Shown: in pieces, positions 33,101 through 44,800 of the stretch
How the letters are laid out: the number at the start of each line of letters is the position of its first letter
Numbering within the stretch: the first letter of the stretch is position 1
DNA from: Oryzias latipes
Lineage: Eukaryota > Chordata > Actinopteri > Beloniformes > Adrianichthyidae
Length of the DNA: 64,000 nucleotides
Reading direction: 5' to 3'
Assembly: GCF_002234675.1 (NCBI RefSeq)
Contig: NC_019864.2
Span: 18,974,582-19,038,581 of the forward strand
Made by a program: the position numbers and the translations under genes
Notes under the pieces: generated by a model
The model's database searches: none
The model's input: the letters and a program-made list of their open reading frames with translations, nothing else
What the model was told of the DNA's origin: nothing

Positions 33101-35806
33101 ATCAGAGAGAAAGTTCACCTCTTACCGCTTGTTTTTGTCCAGATGATGAAGCTAATGTTTGTTTTAAAGAAGCCAGCGCAGCGATATAGAACATTTAAGA
33201 TACGTGACTGGAACTTCTCTTTTAGGCGTGCATTATCACTGTGGATTATCACTTTTTAATCCACACTCAGCAGCCAATTATAATCGAGTACTGAGAACCA
33301 TGGTATAAGCATTAGTAATAGCACCTCAGCTAAAGGAACAGCTGTTTTTATATTAATTACAGTAAAAAATAATAAAATTATTAGAAGTTTTGTGATGTTA
33401 ATCCTCTCATTTGTTCTCATTTGCCACCCTACCAAACTCTTTTGCCCCCCTCTTGCCCGCCCCAAATAAAATGTTTTTGCTTTGCTGCTGGTTCTGGCTG
33501 AACTTCTATTTGAGGTTGTTTGCAGTAGAATACATTTCTGAGCAGCTTCTGTTGCACACTTTATCTTTTAAACAAAATATTGCCTTTTTTAAATACACTT
33601 GCCTACTTAGCTTAATATAAATCAAGTTTTAATTACTTAAACAGATTAATAAAATTGTGGCGTTGCAAAATGCTTGAACGTTGGTGTGTGCAACAAATGT
33701 AGTGTGCAAAACAGGTATGACTAACAACTTATCCTTTTATTGGAGCATTATTACACTGCCACATTTACTAAAGCCTATGAAAGGTTTGGAAATCTTATCA
33801 AACCATGTTTCTCACAGGGGGAATGACTGCCTCCAACAGAGGAATCGTACAATGATCAGAAAGAGCATGGATGAAAGTTAGAACACAACAAACCTCAAGC
33901 AGAATGTCAGAGGAGTCATGAACTACCATCACAAGGGTTCCAATGCGGATGTAGTTTGAAACCCAGGAGAAACTCAGCAGAGTCATTGTAGCGATGTGAT
34001 GAATCACCTGCTCTTTGAAGTCCTGCACACACACGCCATAGCTGAACAAATATGCATTTTACATGAAGATCACAATTAAACTCAATCTATTTAATCTTTT
34101 AAAGAAACCCTGTTGTTACAGAAAAAGAGCAAACAGGGTCATGGGTTTTTACCAAAATAAAATCCTGAGAACGTGTTTATGAAGCAAATAGGTAATCACA
34201 CAGCTCATCTAAAATAATAATGAATGAAAAGTAGGTCACGTATTGGAGCTCTTACTTTCCGTTTCACATCAAAGGTGAGGCTGAGGAGCAGCGACAGGTA
34301 GAATCCCATTTCCAAATGGTAATACCAGTATTGTGATGGCAGCATGGACTATGAGAACAGGTGACAAACACAGGTTTTGTGTCTCATTCCAAATCCTGAG
34401 CTCTACAATTGAGTCTGAAACCAAAGTGGAAAAGAACACCTACCTGTTTAGGAAATTCTGCCCAAACTTCTTTGAGATTATAAAGCCAAGGTTTCTAAAG
34501 GAAGTAACAAAAGGAGAACATGAGGACAAAGGCTGATGAATGGCTGGCTGGTGTCCTGTGAGCTTGTGAATGTTTGTGTGCAGAGTCAACAGCTTGTAAA
34601 AAGATATTCACAGGCCAGAAAAGAGGAGAACCGAAGTGAATATCCCTCAACTTACATCATAAAGGGCCACGATGCCTCCACAAAATGCAAATAGATAAAA
34701 ACCACATCTCCAGCTGTTGATTAAGCAAGAGCAACGGCGTTACGCACAATTATTGCTTCAAGTTAAAGCAGAATTAGCAGCTACGCAAGCACACACACCT
34801 GGCCTCGCAGAACCTTTTCCGAAGCCCTGGCCGATCCTGGTTCCTCCTTCTTCTGAACCAGATTTCAACTTTCCTCTCTGACCAGCCGGTCTTCTTGCTC
34901 AGAGACGTCACATCAAACTGACACAAGGTACGGTTTTAAAAATCCATTCAGTCGACACAATGTCTATGTTTTTACATGTTATATTCTTAATTTATGTTTC
35001 ATTATTCAACACAAAATGTTTCTTTGTTAAAAAAAACTTCTTCTTTTTTTGCAAGAACCTCAATTCCTTGAATTTAATTGAATTTCAATTTGTTGTGTAT
35101 TTATTTCCAGCTGTGGAAAAAAAAAGTCAAGTAGATGCTAAATTAAGGTAATTTTGGAGCAGAATGCATATTTGTATAGGCGTCAAGGGGTTAAGGTTAG
35201 CTCACAAAAAGGCTTCACTTATGTCATGATGCAAATTTTGACATAGCAGTCCCTTTTTTTATACAACATTTTGATCCCTAAATAGAATAATTCTTACTTT
35301 ACTTCTGTTTAATTTGTAATACTAGTAAGTGATCAAAATAAAATATTACTTCAATACCTGTGAGGGATTTCGTGCCTGACTGCAGAAATACTTTTCCAGG
35401 ATGGAGTTTTGCTCAGCAGTAAGGCGTACCTTATCCTTGATCTCCCAAGCATTAGCTAGCGGTGTGGCAAAGTACCTGAAACAAACACGGATTGCTATTG
35501 CCTTCTTCTTACACTAGCTCTTTGGAAAATCAAAGTACCATTGGGGTGTTGGGCAACATAATCCCCACACACTAATCCACCAAATCATATTGCTGATTTC
35601 CCCGATACACAGCCACATGTAGAGCATTCTTGCCTTTCAAAGGTGTATCTGACAAGGAGCAGACATAGGGCACAGGGCAGGGTGGCGTAAAGATGAGAGG
35701 CCTTAGCGTAGACACGATCCTCACTGTTCTCTAGGTCTGACCAGGAGACATTTTCGGGCAGCCACAAACGCTCCCACCACAACCACTCACTGATGACCTG
35801 AAACAT
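30146..35806 (-). CDS. cers3: ceramide synthase, CERS2/3 group, 10 exons
   Basis: An endoplasmic reticulum enzyme joining a sphingoid base to acyl-CoA to make (dihydro)ceramide. Exons: 35806-35634, 35475-35358, 34917-34799, 34713-34656, 34494-34444, 34348-34256, 34022-33894, 30741-30635, 30547-30394, 30268-30146. They join in phase to 374 codons plus stop. Features: opening [17 protein letters not shown]; Hox-like domain [20 protein letters not shown] (about 100-125); TLC/Lag1p catalytic segment EQVIHH...HDSSD (about 215-250); C-terminal loop [14 protein letters not shown], which resembles the very-long-chain CERS2; acidic tail [10 protein letters not shown]. The first coding intron has a GC donor (AAG then GCAAGA). 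The 3.15 kb intron 7 holds repeats. The N-terminus is CERS2-like and the middle CERS3-like. cers3 is favoured because CERS3 and CFAP161 share human chromosome 15, but cers2 is possible. Confidence 0.9.
32165..32480. repeat. hairpin-containing dispersed repeat, copy 2
   Basis: It has near-perfect inverted arms GTGCATAATCAGAAATGAAC / GTTCATTTCTGATAATGCAC (about 32176-32250). Then come TATGGTCACTTA and a distal part ending AAAGCGATATATG, the same landmarks as copy 1 at 530-860. It lies in intron 7 of the ceramide synthase gene. Confidence 0.6.
32935..33085. repeat. dispersed repeat shared with 52638-52720
   Basis: It contains ATTACAAAAGGGGTTTATTC and CAGCTGTTGGACAGGACAAG. Both appear, reverse-complemented and closer together, at 52638-52720 inside the foldback element of ano2. 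No coding capacity is seen. Confidence 0.55.
33226..33320. repeat. fragment related to the hairpin repeat
   Basis: GGATTATCACTTTTTAATSCAC and an ACCATGGTATAAGC block recall the copy-1 hairpin at 530-645. The fragment is partial and lies in ceramide synthase intron 7. Confidence 0.35.
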
Positions 35807-36372
35807 GACACTTAAACAGGACAACATTATGTTTTACTATGGCACTGGACAAAACGTTTGGTTTTATGGATTTCATTGAATGCACATAAATGTTAACTTT
35901 TATAGTAATTGGAAACTATATGCTTCAAGGAAAGAATGTTAAAGTTTTATTGTGTTTTTTTTTTACTAGTCTGTATAGTAAAAATAAAATCCCTTTGATT
36001 AAAGTAGTTTTACTGAAAATCCACAGAATTTAGCTTAGTTGTTTAGTTTTCCATCACCTTTAGCTGTCCTCCAGATTTGTAGTCAGAAGGGAAGTTAACT
36101 GGATATGAAAACAAACTGTAAATTTCAAAGGGCAAGACAGATAAAGAAGGGTGAGGAACAATTCATGGAGGCAGAGATTACAGAACTAAAGTCCTTCCTC
36201 CTGTGGACTCTGCCCATGAACGAGTGCACAAGAATCACATAAAGTCCAATACATTCTTAAAAAAAACCAACTTGTTTTGATAAATTTACTTTCAGTGTAA
36301 CTCAATTCCAGAGCATCCCTGTTCCCCAAACACAGCTAAAAAAAAAGTCAGCATAAAAAAAGGCACACATAC

Positions 36373-36418
36373 CTGGAGGCTGTGTTGTCTTGACAAGCTT
36401 CAACGGATGAGACTGAAG
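36373..36418 (-). other. possible 5' noncoding exon of the ceramide synthase gene
   Basis: A polypyrimidine acceptor (CTGTCTGTCTCAG) and a donor (CTCCAG then GTATGTG) bound 46 bases on the minus strand, 570 bases upstream of the coding start. Splicing to an acceptor such as CCTGTTTAAG near 35811 would keep the ATG at 35806. Confidence 0.35.
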
Positions 36419-37459
36419 CTGAGACAGACAGAGTGTGTATTACAACGCCTGTTGCAACTAAGGTAAAACTGAGTGAAACTCAAGCTGCCCCCCCCCTAAT
36501 CCACTACTTTAAAGCAAGTCTTTTAATTTGTGTTTTTAAACAAATAAATAAAGTTATTACATTCTTTGGAAATAAAAGTAGTTATACTAATTTTCCAAGT
36601 CACCAGTGGACAAAATAAATGATGTTAAGTGCTGTCTTACAAAATAACAGAGGAAAATTTGTTGTTTTTTTTTACTCACATAGTCCATATAGTGCTCATA
36701 TAAAGAGTGGATAAGAGGACTCTTAGATCCTTTGTGTTCTCTCTTGTTGCCTTGGTGGAGTCACTCTTCAAGGACAAGGTGGAAAGTTAAAGAAAGCAAA
36801 TATTAGCTTTGGGCCTTGATCTGCTTGGACCTCTTGAGTGCGAGCAGGCTCCAGTAAGCATGCTGAATTTCAGCAATGCATGTGGTCACTCACCTGGTGA
36901 GAAAGCCTGGGATCCTTCCCTCCCACTCGTCTGCTTTTGGGATCACACCCTCCTGGCTGCTGCACGACTCAAGATCTGTAACTGGAAAGCACTCACTACC
37001 CTCAAAGAATTTAAGAATTTTCCTCTCTTACTTTTTAGTCACAATGAGGTAGACTGAATAGTCTTTTAAGTCCAGTGTGCAGTCACCTGCAGAAATTCCT
37101 TTGGAATGCCGAGAAGCCCCCACAAAGGTCCCATTCACTGGTGGGGCAGGAGGAGGAGGAGCTAGGTGAGAAAGAGGAACTCTCACACACAGACGGTGAA
37201 AAATCTACCTGAGTTAATGGCAAACATGCCCGTATAGATAAAGCACCCAGTGCTTTGAAAACCTGTTATCTTTTTTCAGTCTACCAGGAATCAAACGTAA
37301 TACCTCTTCTTTCTAGAATTTGGGGGAATATAAAAGATTTTTAAAACATATAAAGTAAAAAAAACAAGTTCAACATCTAAGTATAAAAGTCGTCCTTTCC
37401 ATCATACACCAGAGGGGGGCAACAGACACAAGTGTTTCATAGGATCCCACTGGAACATT
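36419..37459. other. interval upstream of the ceramide synthase gene
   Basis: It probably contains the ceramide synthase promoter and further noncoding exons on the minus strand, but no start site is clear. No protein-coding feature is supported. Confidence 0.35.
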
Positions 37460-37724
37460 AGATTAGATTAGATTTGCTTTATTGTCATTGTCCATTGTAC
37501 AATGAAATTGAAGGATCACTATTTCAGTGCAAGTATAGCAAGGAATAACGATATATAATATTAAATAATCCGTATATACAAGTGTGCAAATATAAACGGT
37601 AATAAAGAATGTCCGAAATTTGTGTGCAAAATTGCGTACAAACTTGTGTGCAAACACGTCAGGTAGCAATGAGGTAGAGTGTTGATGTTGTGGACAGAGC
37701 AAATGGACAGAAGTATGGATAAGC

Positions 37725-37755
<31 letters not shown>

Positions 37756-37757
37756 GT

Positions 37758-37852
<95 letters not shown>

Positions 37853-38200
37853 GGATGTGTTATTGTAGATTTTATCTGTGCATTTTGGAATTGAGGATGG
37901 TTATTGCCTTTGGAAAGAAGCTGCTTTTGAGTCTGTTCGATTAGCTTCTGAAGCCTCTGTAGCGCCTCCCAGAGGGCAGCAGGTCGAACAGGTCTGAGCC
38001 AGGGTGTGAACTGTCCTTGATGATGTTCTGAGCCCTAGTGATGCAGCGCTTGGAGTAGATGTCAGTCAGGGTGGGGAGAGGGCGCCCAATGGTTTTCTGA
38101 GCAGTCTCTACGACTCTCTGCAGTCTCTCCTTATCTGGATGGATGACTGGTAGAAGGTCAGCAGCAGGTTGGTGCTGACGTTGTTCTTCCTGAGGACATG
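37460..38200 (-). mobile_element. LINE 3' fragment split by a (TA)n array
   Basis: On the minus strand the right part reads the C-terminal end of a non-LTR retrotransposon ORF (ERLQRVVETAQKTIGRPLP, then [32 protein letters not shown]). The left part, CTTTATTGTCATTGTCCATT and ATTAGATTAG on the plus strand, looks like the element's 3' end. TA arrays at 37722-37750 and 37761-37847 interrupt it. It lies downstream of ano2. The clade was not assigned. Confidence 0.65.
37761..37847. repeat. (TA)n microsatellite
   Basis: About 43 uninterrupted TA units; a shorter array lies at 37722-37750. Tyrosine/isoleucine frames over it are artefacts. Confidence 0.95.
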
Positions 38201-38331
38201 AACATGACAACGTTTTTAACTTAAAAATCTTAATCTGGACTATTCCACATATCATTTTTGTTGGATACTAACTAAAAGTGGATGGACTCAAATGACAGGA
38301 AGGAGGAGCAAATATAAAAACAAATGAGGCT

Positions 38332-38337
38332 TTTATT
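38332..38337 (-). terminator. polyadenylation signal candidate (ano2)
   Basis: AATAAA on the minus strand, about 470 bases past the ano2 stop. Confidence 0.45.
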
Positions 38338-38616
38338 AGAGTTTTACATTATATATCAAAATGATCAAAAAAAATTTAAAATAAGTACAGCTACAAGTGT
38401 TAGAGTGGATGCTAGAATTGACATATTTTGTCATCTTAGTCTATACTGCAAAACGGATGCATTTCATACCATAAGCTATAAAAAAAAGAAGAGCAGTGGC
38501 TATTGAGATGCAGCAGTGAGCGAAATAAACACACACACACAGAAAAAAGCCCCCCCACACAAAATAAGGGAGACAGTTTCATCTCATTGGGTCATATAAA
38601 ATATCAGTATGTCGAT

Positions 38617-38640
38617 GTTCATAGCAACGTTGCTATGAAC
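38617..38640. repeat. 24-base perfect palindrome in ano2 3' UTR
   Basis: GTTCATAGCAAC followed immediately by its exact reverse complement GTTGCTATGAAC. It lies 167 bases downstream of the ano2 stop codon in the minus sense. Confidence 0.85.
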
Positions 38641-38806
38641 GCTATGCTTAAATGTGTGAGGACACAGAAATCAAGTCCTTTGAATCTGGAGGTCACCTCA
38701 TCCATTTGCAGAACAAAAGAAAGAAGAATGTAGTCCCAGGCACAAAGAGCGAGCCTCATTTGTGTGGTCTTCCTCTCCCCCGCCTGTTATCACCCTGCAG
38801 ACCCCC

Positions 38807-41800
38807 TCATACATGTGTGGTGTTCTGCTTCAGTTTACTGGGTGAAGGTGGGATGCGGTCTTCAAGCTTTGTGTAGCTGGTAGAATGGCTTGGCTTTATT
38901 GAAGGCTCCTCTGGACCTGGGGGTCTCTGTCGTGGAGGTAGGGTGGCGCACCGGCTTTTGCCCCTGGAACGTGGTAGCTGTGGTGGAGGGCCTTTCAGCA
39001 CAAACAGTTCCCTGGAGGTTTGGGGCTTTGGAGCCAGTGGCGACTGTGGGGATGACGACACAGGGGTGTGTGGGGGAGAGAATGGGTTGGGTGAAGCAGA
39101 TGAGGAAGAGGGCAAAGGTACGAGGGCAGCCAGGGTGGATTTCTGCTGAAACTTTGTGAGGCTGGTGGAGTGGCTGGGCCGCGGCAGGCTGTAACAAGCC
39201 TCTGCCCCTTTGTGGCGGGAAGGCAGGGTGGAGCACCGTGACTTTGCCCTTGAGCCTGGTTCTCTGGGAGGAGGAGCAATTAGGGAAAATATCCTAGTTT
39301 CAACATCCGTGGCTGTAATTTCTCCTCTGGAGTTCCTCAGACTCTGAGTGGAGCCTCTGTTGGACGAAGGATGTGACAGCGGTTCCTTGTCGTTCTTTTG
39401 ATCTTGTGAGGAATCTGAGCGAGGAGGCTCAGGTGTGTTTGATGAGGCATCTTCATCTAAATGACAAGAAGAAAATGATTCATGAAATTCCAGCAAATCT
39501 GGTTTATACCACCAATTTTATTTTCAAAAAAACAAGTGAAAATAGAACAATTGTGTGAGCTTTCCCACCTAAAAGCCCCATCTCACTCATGAAGGAGTCC
39601 AGATCTACAGTGAAGTTTTCACTCTCCGCTTCCTTTGCGTCACTTTCAGCTTCGTTTCTCGGCTTCTCCTCCTCTTGATCTTTTTCCTCTTCATCTACTT
39701 TTCCATCCTCCTCTTCTTGTTTTTTTTCTATGTCTTCTGCAACCTCATTTTCACCTTCTACTTCATCTCCCTTTTCTTCTTTGTCATTGTGTTCATCTTC
39801 TTCTTCTGGTGGTTTGCTGTTATCAGATCTTATGGGGTTGATCTCAACCGCAGGTTTTTCTTCTTCTTCTTCTTTTTTCTCCCCCCAGGCCAGTTCTGGC
39901 ATGTCTTCTGGTGGAGCATCCACCACAATGTCTATGTTTGCAGACAAGCAGGGGATTGAGGTTTTTGAGGATGGATTTTTGCCACAAGCTTCTTGGTCTT
40001 GATTGAGCAAAAATTCCATCAACGCCATGTTCTCTTTTTTCAGCTGTTCCCGCAAGGATCGTGGAACATCTGGGATCATCCATGCAACCAACATGCCAAG
40101 GAACATGGCAAGATTCTGTCAGGGGAAAAAAAAGACACATTTCTTAGTTCATTTTCAACCTGATTTGCAAACCAATCAATGCGAATGCTTTAAAACATCA
40201 TCAAAAAATATACTAATCTAGGAGAAAGTCCAAGTGAATTTTTAAAAGAAAGAACAAAGACGTAGTTCTTTGATGAAGGAATTCTGAATAAAAGACATCA
40301 TCCTTTCATGTGATGCGATTCAAACAAATATTTCATTTGGAGAAAGTCCAAACTGTCCGTGTGAGAGGAGCATTTTTCCTGCTAAAACTCTGAGGAATTT
40401 GAAGATCAGTCTGGTTAGCGCAACAGAGGTTTCTGACAAGTTTCGAACAACAAGGTAACAAACAGGTAAAAAAAAAAAGCTAAGGGGAAACCGTGCAGTT
40501 TTGGAACTGAACCCAGTAGAGCACCCGAGGAGAGATTGACAGCAACTGGGCACCGATGCTCACCTTCCAGTGTGACTGAGCCTGTATGCGTCTGCCAGGA
40601 GAGACAATCTTCCAAAGGAAGTCAGCCAAGTTTCTAAGGTTGTTCTTAAAGTGGATGCCAACATTTTGCTTCAGCACAAAATGTTGGCATAACATCTAAG
40701 TTTAAGTATGTTAATGCTAATATTTTTATACAACATTCGACTTGCCCCTCTTCTTAATTGCATAAAAACAAATTCATTTTAGCTTCTTTTTGCATTAAAT
40801 GTTGTACCACCCCGTCTTACAGTGATGGAGGTATTGACCCTAAAAACTGCACTGAACTTAAGATACACGGCAAAGATCAGACAAGCATTTTTAAGCTGGC
40901 AGTAAAGCAGCATTCATGACATTATTTTGATACCTGGAAAAATATTACAAAAGCCAATCTTGCGGCCAGGACAGACCAGTACTCTTTGGAGAATGTGTAC
41001 GGGTCTGCGCTCCATGGTGGATCTCTATAGTCCTTATATCTGAAAAACACAGATAATCTGAGGATGAACAAGAATCCACACTGGTTTACAAAACAATGAA
41101 AGAAATCCGGACAGAGCAAGAGTTTCTCTCAGTGAGATTAAGCAATCCACGCCACTTTTCAGCGTAAACAACAAAGTTAAGCTGCTGGCTAATGGATTTA
41201 AAAGAAATTCCAGGTAGGTCAAGGGCAAGGAAGTGACTGACCTGCACATGGTCACTCCAGTGATAAGTGTGGTGGTTGGTGCCGTGCCAGGAGGGAAGTT
41301 ACTGACATTGAAGTAGGACAGCGAATGCTCTGTGAAGCCGCTCATGGTGCCATTAACGCTGTACATGTACTTGTAAACCATTTTTGGAACAAACTCAGAG
41401 GTGAATGAGATGACAAATGCCTTGAACAAAAAGGAAAAAAAAGATTAAAACATGGGTACATTAGTGTAATTACTAGGCATGAACTCAACATTTTACTTTT
41501 TTTTTAATCTTCACCTTTTTATGTCCATTTAAGTCCAAATGCACATGATATTCTATTAAATCTAGATTTTAATAGGTAGACTAAAATCATGTTTAACACT
41601 TTGCTAGTTAACGTATATGCCATCATTTTCCTCCTCAAAATACAATCCTTTCTGCATGAAAACCAAGTGCTTGCTAGTACATTTCTAAGTCATTTTATGT
41701 CTTGTAAATAATACCTGGTTATTTCTTTCTTTTGTATTTTACTTTTTGTGCATCATGATTTTACAAAGATCTGTTTTAAATTTTATTCTAGGTAGAAAAC

Positions 41801-44800
41801 CCAAGCAATATTTCATTTAACAGTAAAGCTGGTTTGGTTTTGGACATCAACAATTAGATGCAGAGTAGTGTTGCAATACACAGTCAAAGGTAAGAAAGAA
41901 GATTGAAGCCAAAGATTAGTGACAGAAGAAAAGTGGTGTTGAGTCAGCATTGCGGCCAGGACAGATTAAATGAGACTTGACTCAACCTGCATGCTTTTAT
42001 ATGAGGGACAAACCAACATTTTTCAACCCTTTTTTTCCTTAATAAATGAAGTTATGAGTGTATAAGAGTCCTAGTGGGGTAACCTCTAAAGCAGAAGTAT
42101 ATAACTTCAAATTTTTGCAGAAAATGCTTTTCAAATTTTATTTCATTGATTAAAAAAAGGGAAAAAATTCAGTTGAAAAGTATGTTAAAAAGATCATAGA
42201 AGTTTATGACACAGAAAATGTATTCAATGTATTTACATGACTGTCAGTATTTAAAAAAAAAGGAAGAAATGGGTGAAAATTATACTTTTTTCTCTGACAG
42301 AAGTCAAACACACACTTACATTGGTAATGACAGAGAACTTGCTGATGCCACAGAGAATGTTGTACCAAATCCCTGGAGACAGCAAGTGTGCAACAAACAG
42401 TGAAAAGGAAGAGAAGCCCGTCCATGTGTGAACGTTTTTTGTGTTAAGGAGAGGAGAAAGGGCAGTTAGAGTGGAAGGAAGGAAAAGATAAAATTAGAGA
42501 GACTTGCACATCCACACAGAGACAGAGAGGGTAAGCATGCTCTCGTGAGAAATACCTATGTCTTTACACCTCACGGCATCAGGCCGCCGGATTTCTGTGA
42601 CAAATTTAGAGGCGTCAAGGCGAATCTCTATGACATTGTTGAGCAGAGCAAAGGCCGGCGCCAAGGGAAAGGAAGCCACAAAGAGCGACACGAACCCATA
42701 CTGAATGACTGCAGAAAACCACAATAAGACACAACTGTAAAACCGCAATTAGGAGTAGAATGATGGATAATAATTTTTAAAAATAACTCACTCATTTCCA
42801 TGTATTCTGGGCTGACCCCCTCGAATGGTTCAAGGGCGAAATCTTTGTGATACTGTTGTTTTGGTCTCCTCTCCTCTTCATTCTCTTCATCCTCTTCTCT
42901 TTTCATTCCCTTTTGTTCCTGTATTGTTCTGTACATCTTTTTTAGCTTACTAAAATAAATTAGCAAAAAACAAAAAAGATTCACTATTTGATAAACTAGC
43001 AATTTTAAATTATATGTATTATAATAATATATAAATAACATTTTTGAAATTGCGTTTTACAAAAGATGACATCTTAAAAGTTCAAATATGTTACTTTATA
43101 TGTTTTTGCAAAATTGAGGGAGAAGTATATGAAACTCTAAAAGCGTGTTAGGAGAAAATTGCACCATAAAGGAAGAATTATTTTTCTTAATGTGCACTTA
43201 GTAAGACTTTGCAGAGTTGAATTAAGAAGACTACACGACAGTTTCTTGTCCAATATATTTTCTATTTTATTAGAATGAAAAAGCACATTTTAAAATGATC
43301 TTAGCTGGTGTTTAATGGGTTTCTGAATCTATACGCTTCTAAAGTAAAGATATAAATCGTCTGTCTTTTTTTTTTGCGTGTGTGTCTGAATTGAAGACTT
43401 GCATAATTATCTCCTTTTTATTTTTTCCTGAAGATTTACTGAAACGGAATAGTAAAAACTTACGGAATGAGAATTTCAAAGACGTTGTTTTGAATGAGCT
43501 GCTTTCCGAGCATGATCATGCTGAGCTGGATGCACAGCTCAATGAGGCATCCTGGAGGAGCACACTATGAATCACAAAGAATGCTATTAAATATTTAGCC
43601 CCCACAAAGAAACATTTACTTTTTAGCACATATGGACATGTTAGAAATGTGACTTACTTCCTCCATGCGATAATCACCAAAGACATAAACATAATCACCG
43701 GGCCGCCCAGCAAATCTGAATGAGTGAAGGACCAATTATGAAGGGTAATTATTAAAAACAACTTTGAGCTTTTAGTTGCTTAAAAATGATGGGAGACACC
43801 AACCTGCCCTTGAAGAAGGCAACATAGAAAATAGGTGCAAAGGCGTTCATTGATTTGAGGAAGAAAGACTTAAAGATTAACCTCTCTTCAAACTCCTCCT
43901 CTGTTTTGGGAAGTTCTGTTGCAACAAAGGTATATCAGTGGTTTCATCCGCTAAAGTGATTTCCCAGCATTCCTTTGTAGAAATGTAAAAAATATAATAC
44001 CGAGCTCGGTCAGCCACACAGCAATTGCTCCGTAAACCTCTTCCAACACCAAAACAACCAGCATGTTGAGGATGATGCCTGTGGTGGTCACCGTCATCCT
44101 CACACTGGCCTTGGCTTCAGGGTCGGGGTTCATGGACCACACGCTTAACATGCAGATCCGGTACACCACCACCCCGAACACGGCTGAAAAGGTTACGAAG
44201 ATCTGAACACAAACAGTCAGCAAGAAGAAAAGATTAAACAGCATGACAATGGAGAATGATATTCTGATTTGGCAGTTTTTCTTTTTATAAAACGGAGGGG
44301 TTGATGAGGATTCTTTGTCCGTAGTGCGGACAATATGGACAAGGTAGGCAACAAATGAAAAGAGGGATTTCATACAGTTGAAATATTTGTTAAAATAACT
44401 AATAACCCATGTAGAAAGCTTAAATTAACAGAAATATTAACTGAGCATGTAAAATCTACTGTTTTTATGAAAAATATGTAAAAGCTAGACTGACATGTTT
44501 ACACCAGTAAAATCTAATGCTGTAAAGCTACACTCTGAACTGCAACAGTCACATACACTTAGGGATGTTCGAGGAAAATTGACATATAGTTATAACATTA
44601 ACACAAATGTCTAATTTAGACTTTCATAGGTTTTTCAGATGGTAAGCAAAAAGGGTCACTTTTCTTTTGAACTTCAGAGCAATGCTAGAATAAAGATGTT
44701 CATTGACAATTAAAAACACAAACTACTCATATATTAAGCATTTTGTAGACATAGTTATGCATGTTCACCAACTGTTCAACATTTGCTTTTATGCTTAACT

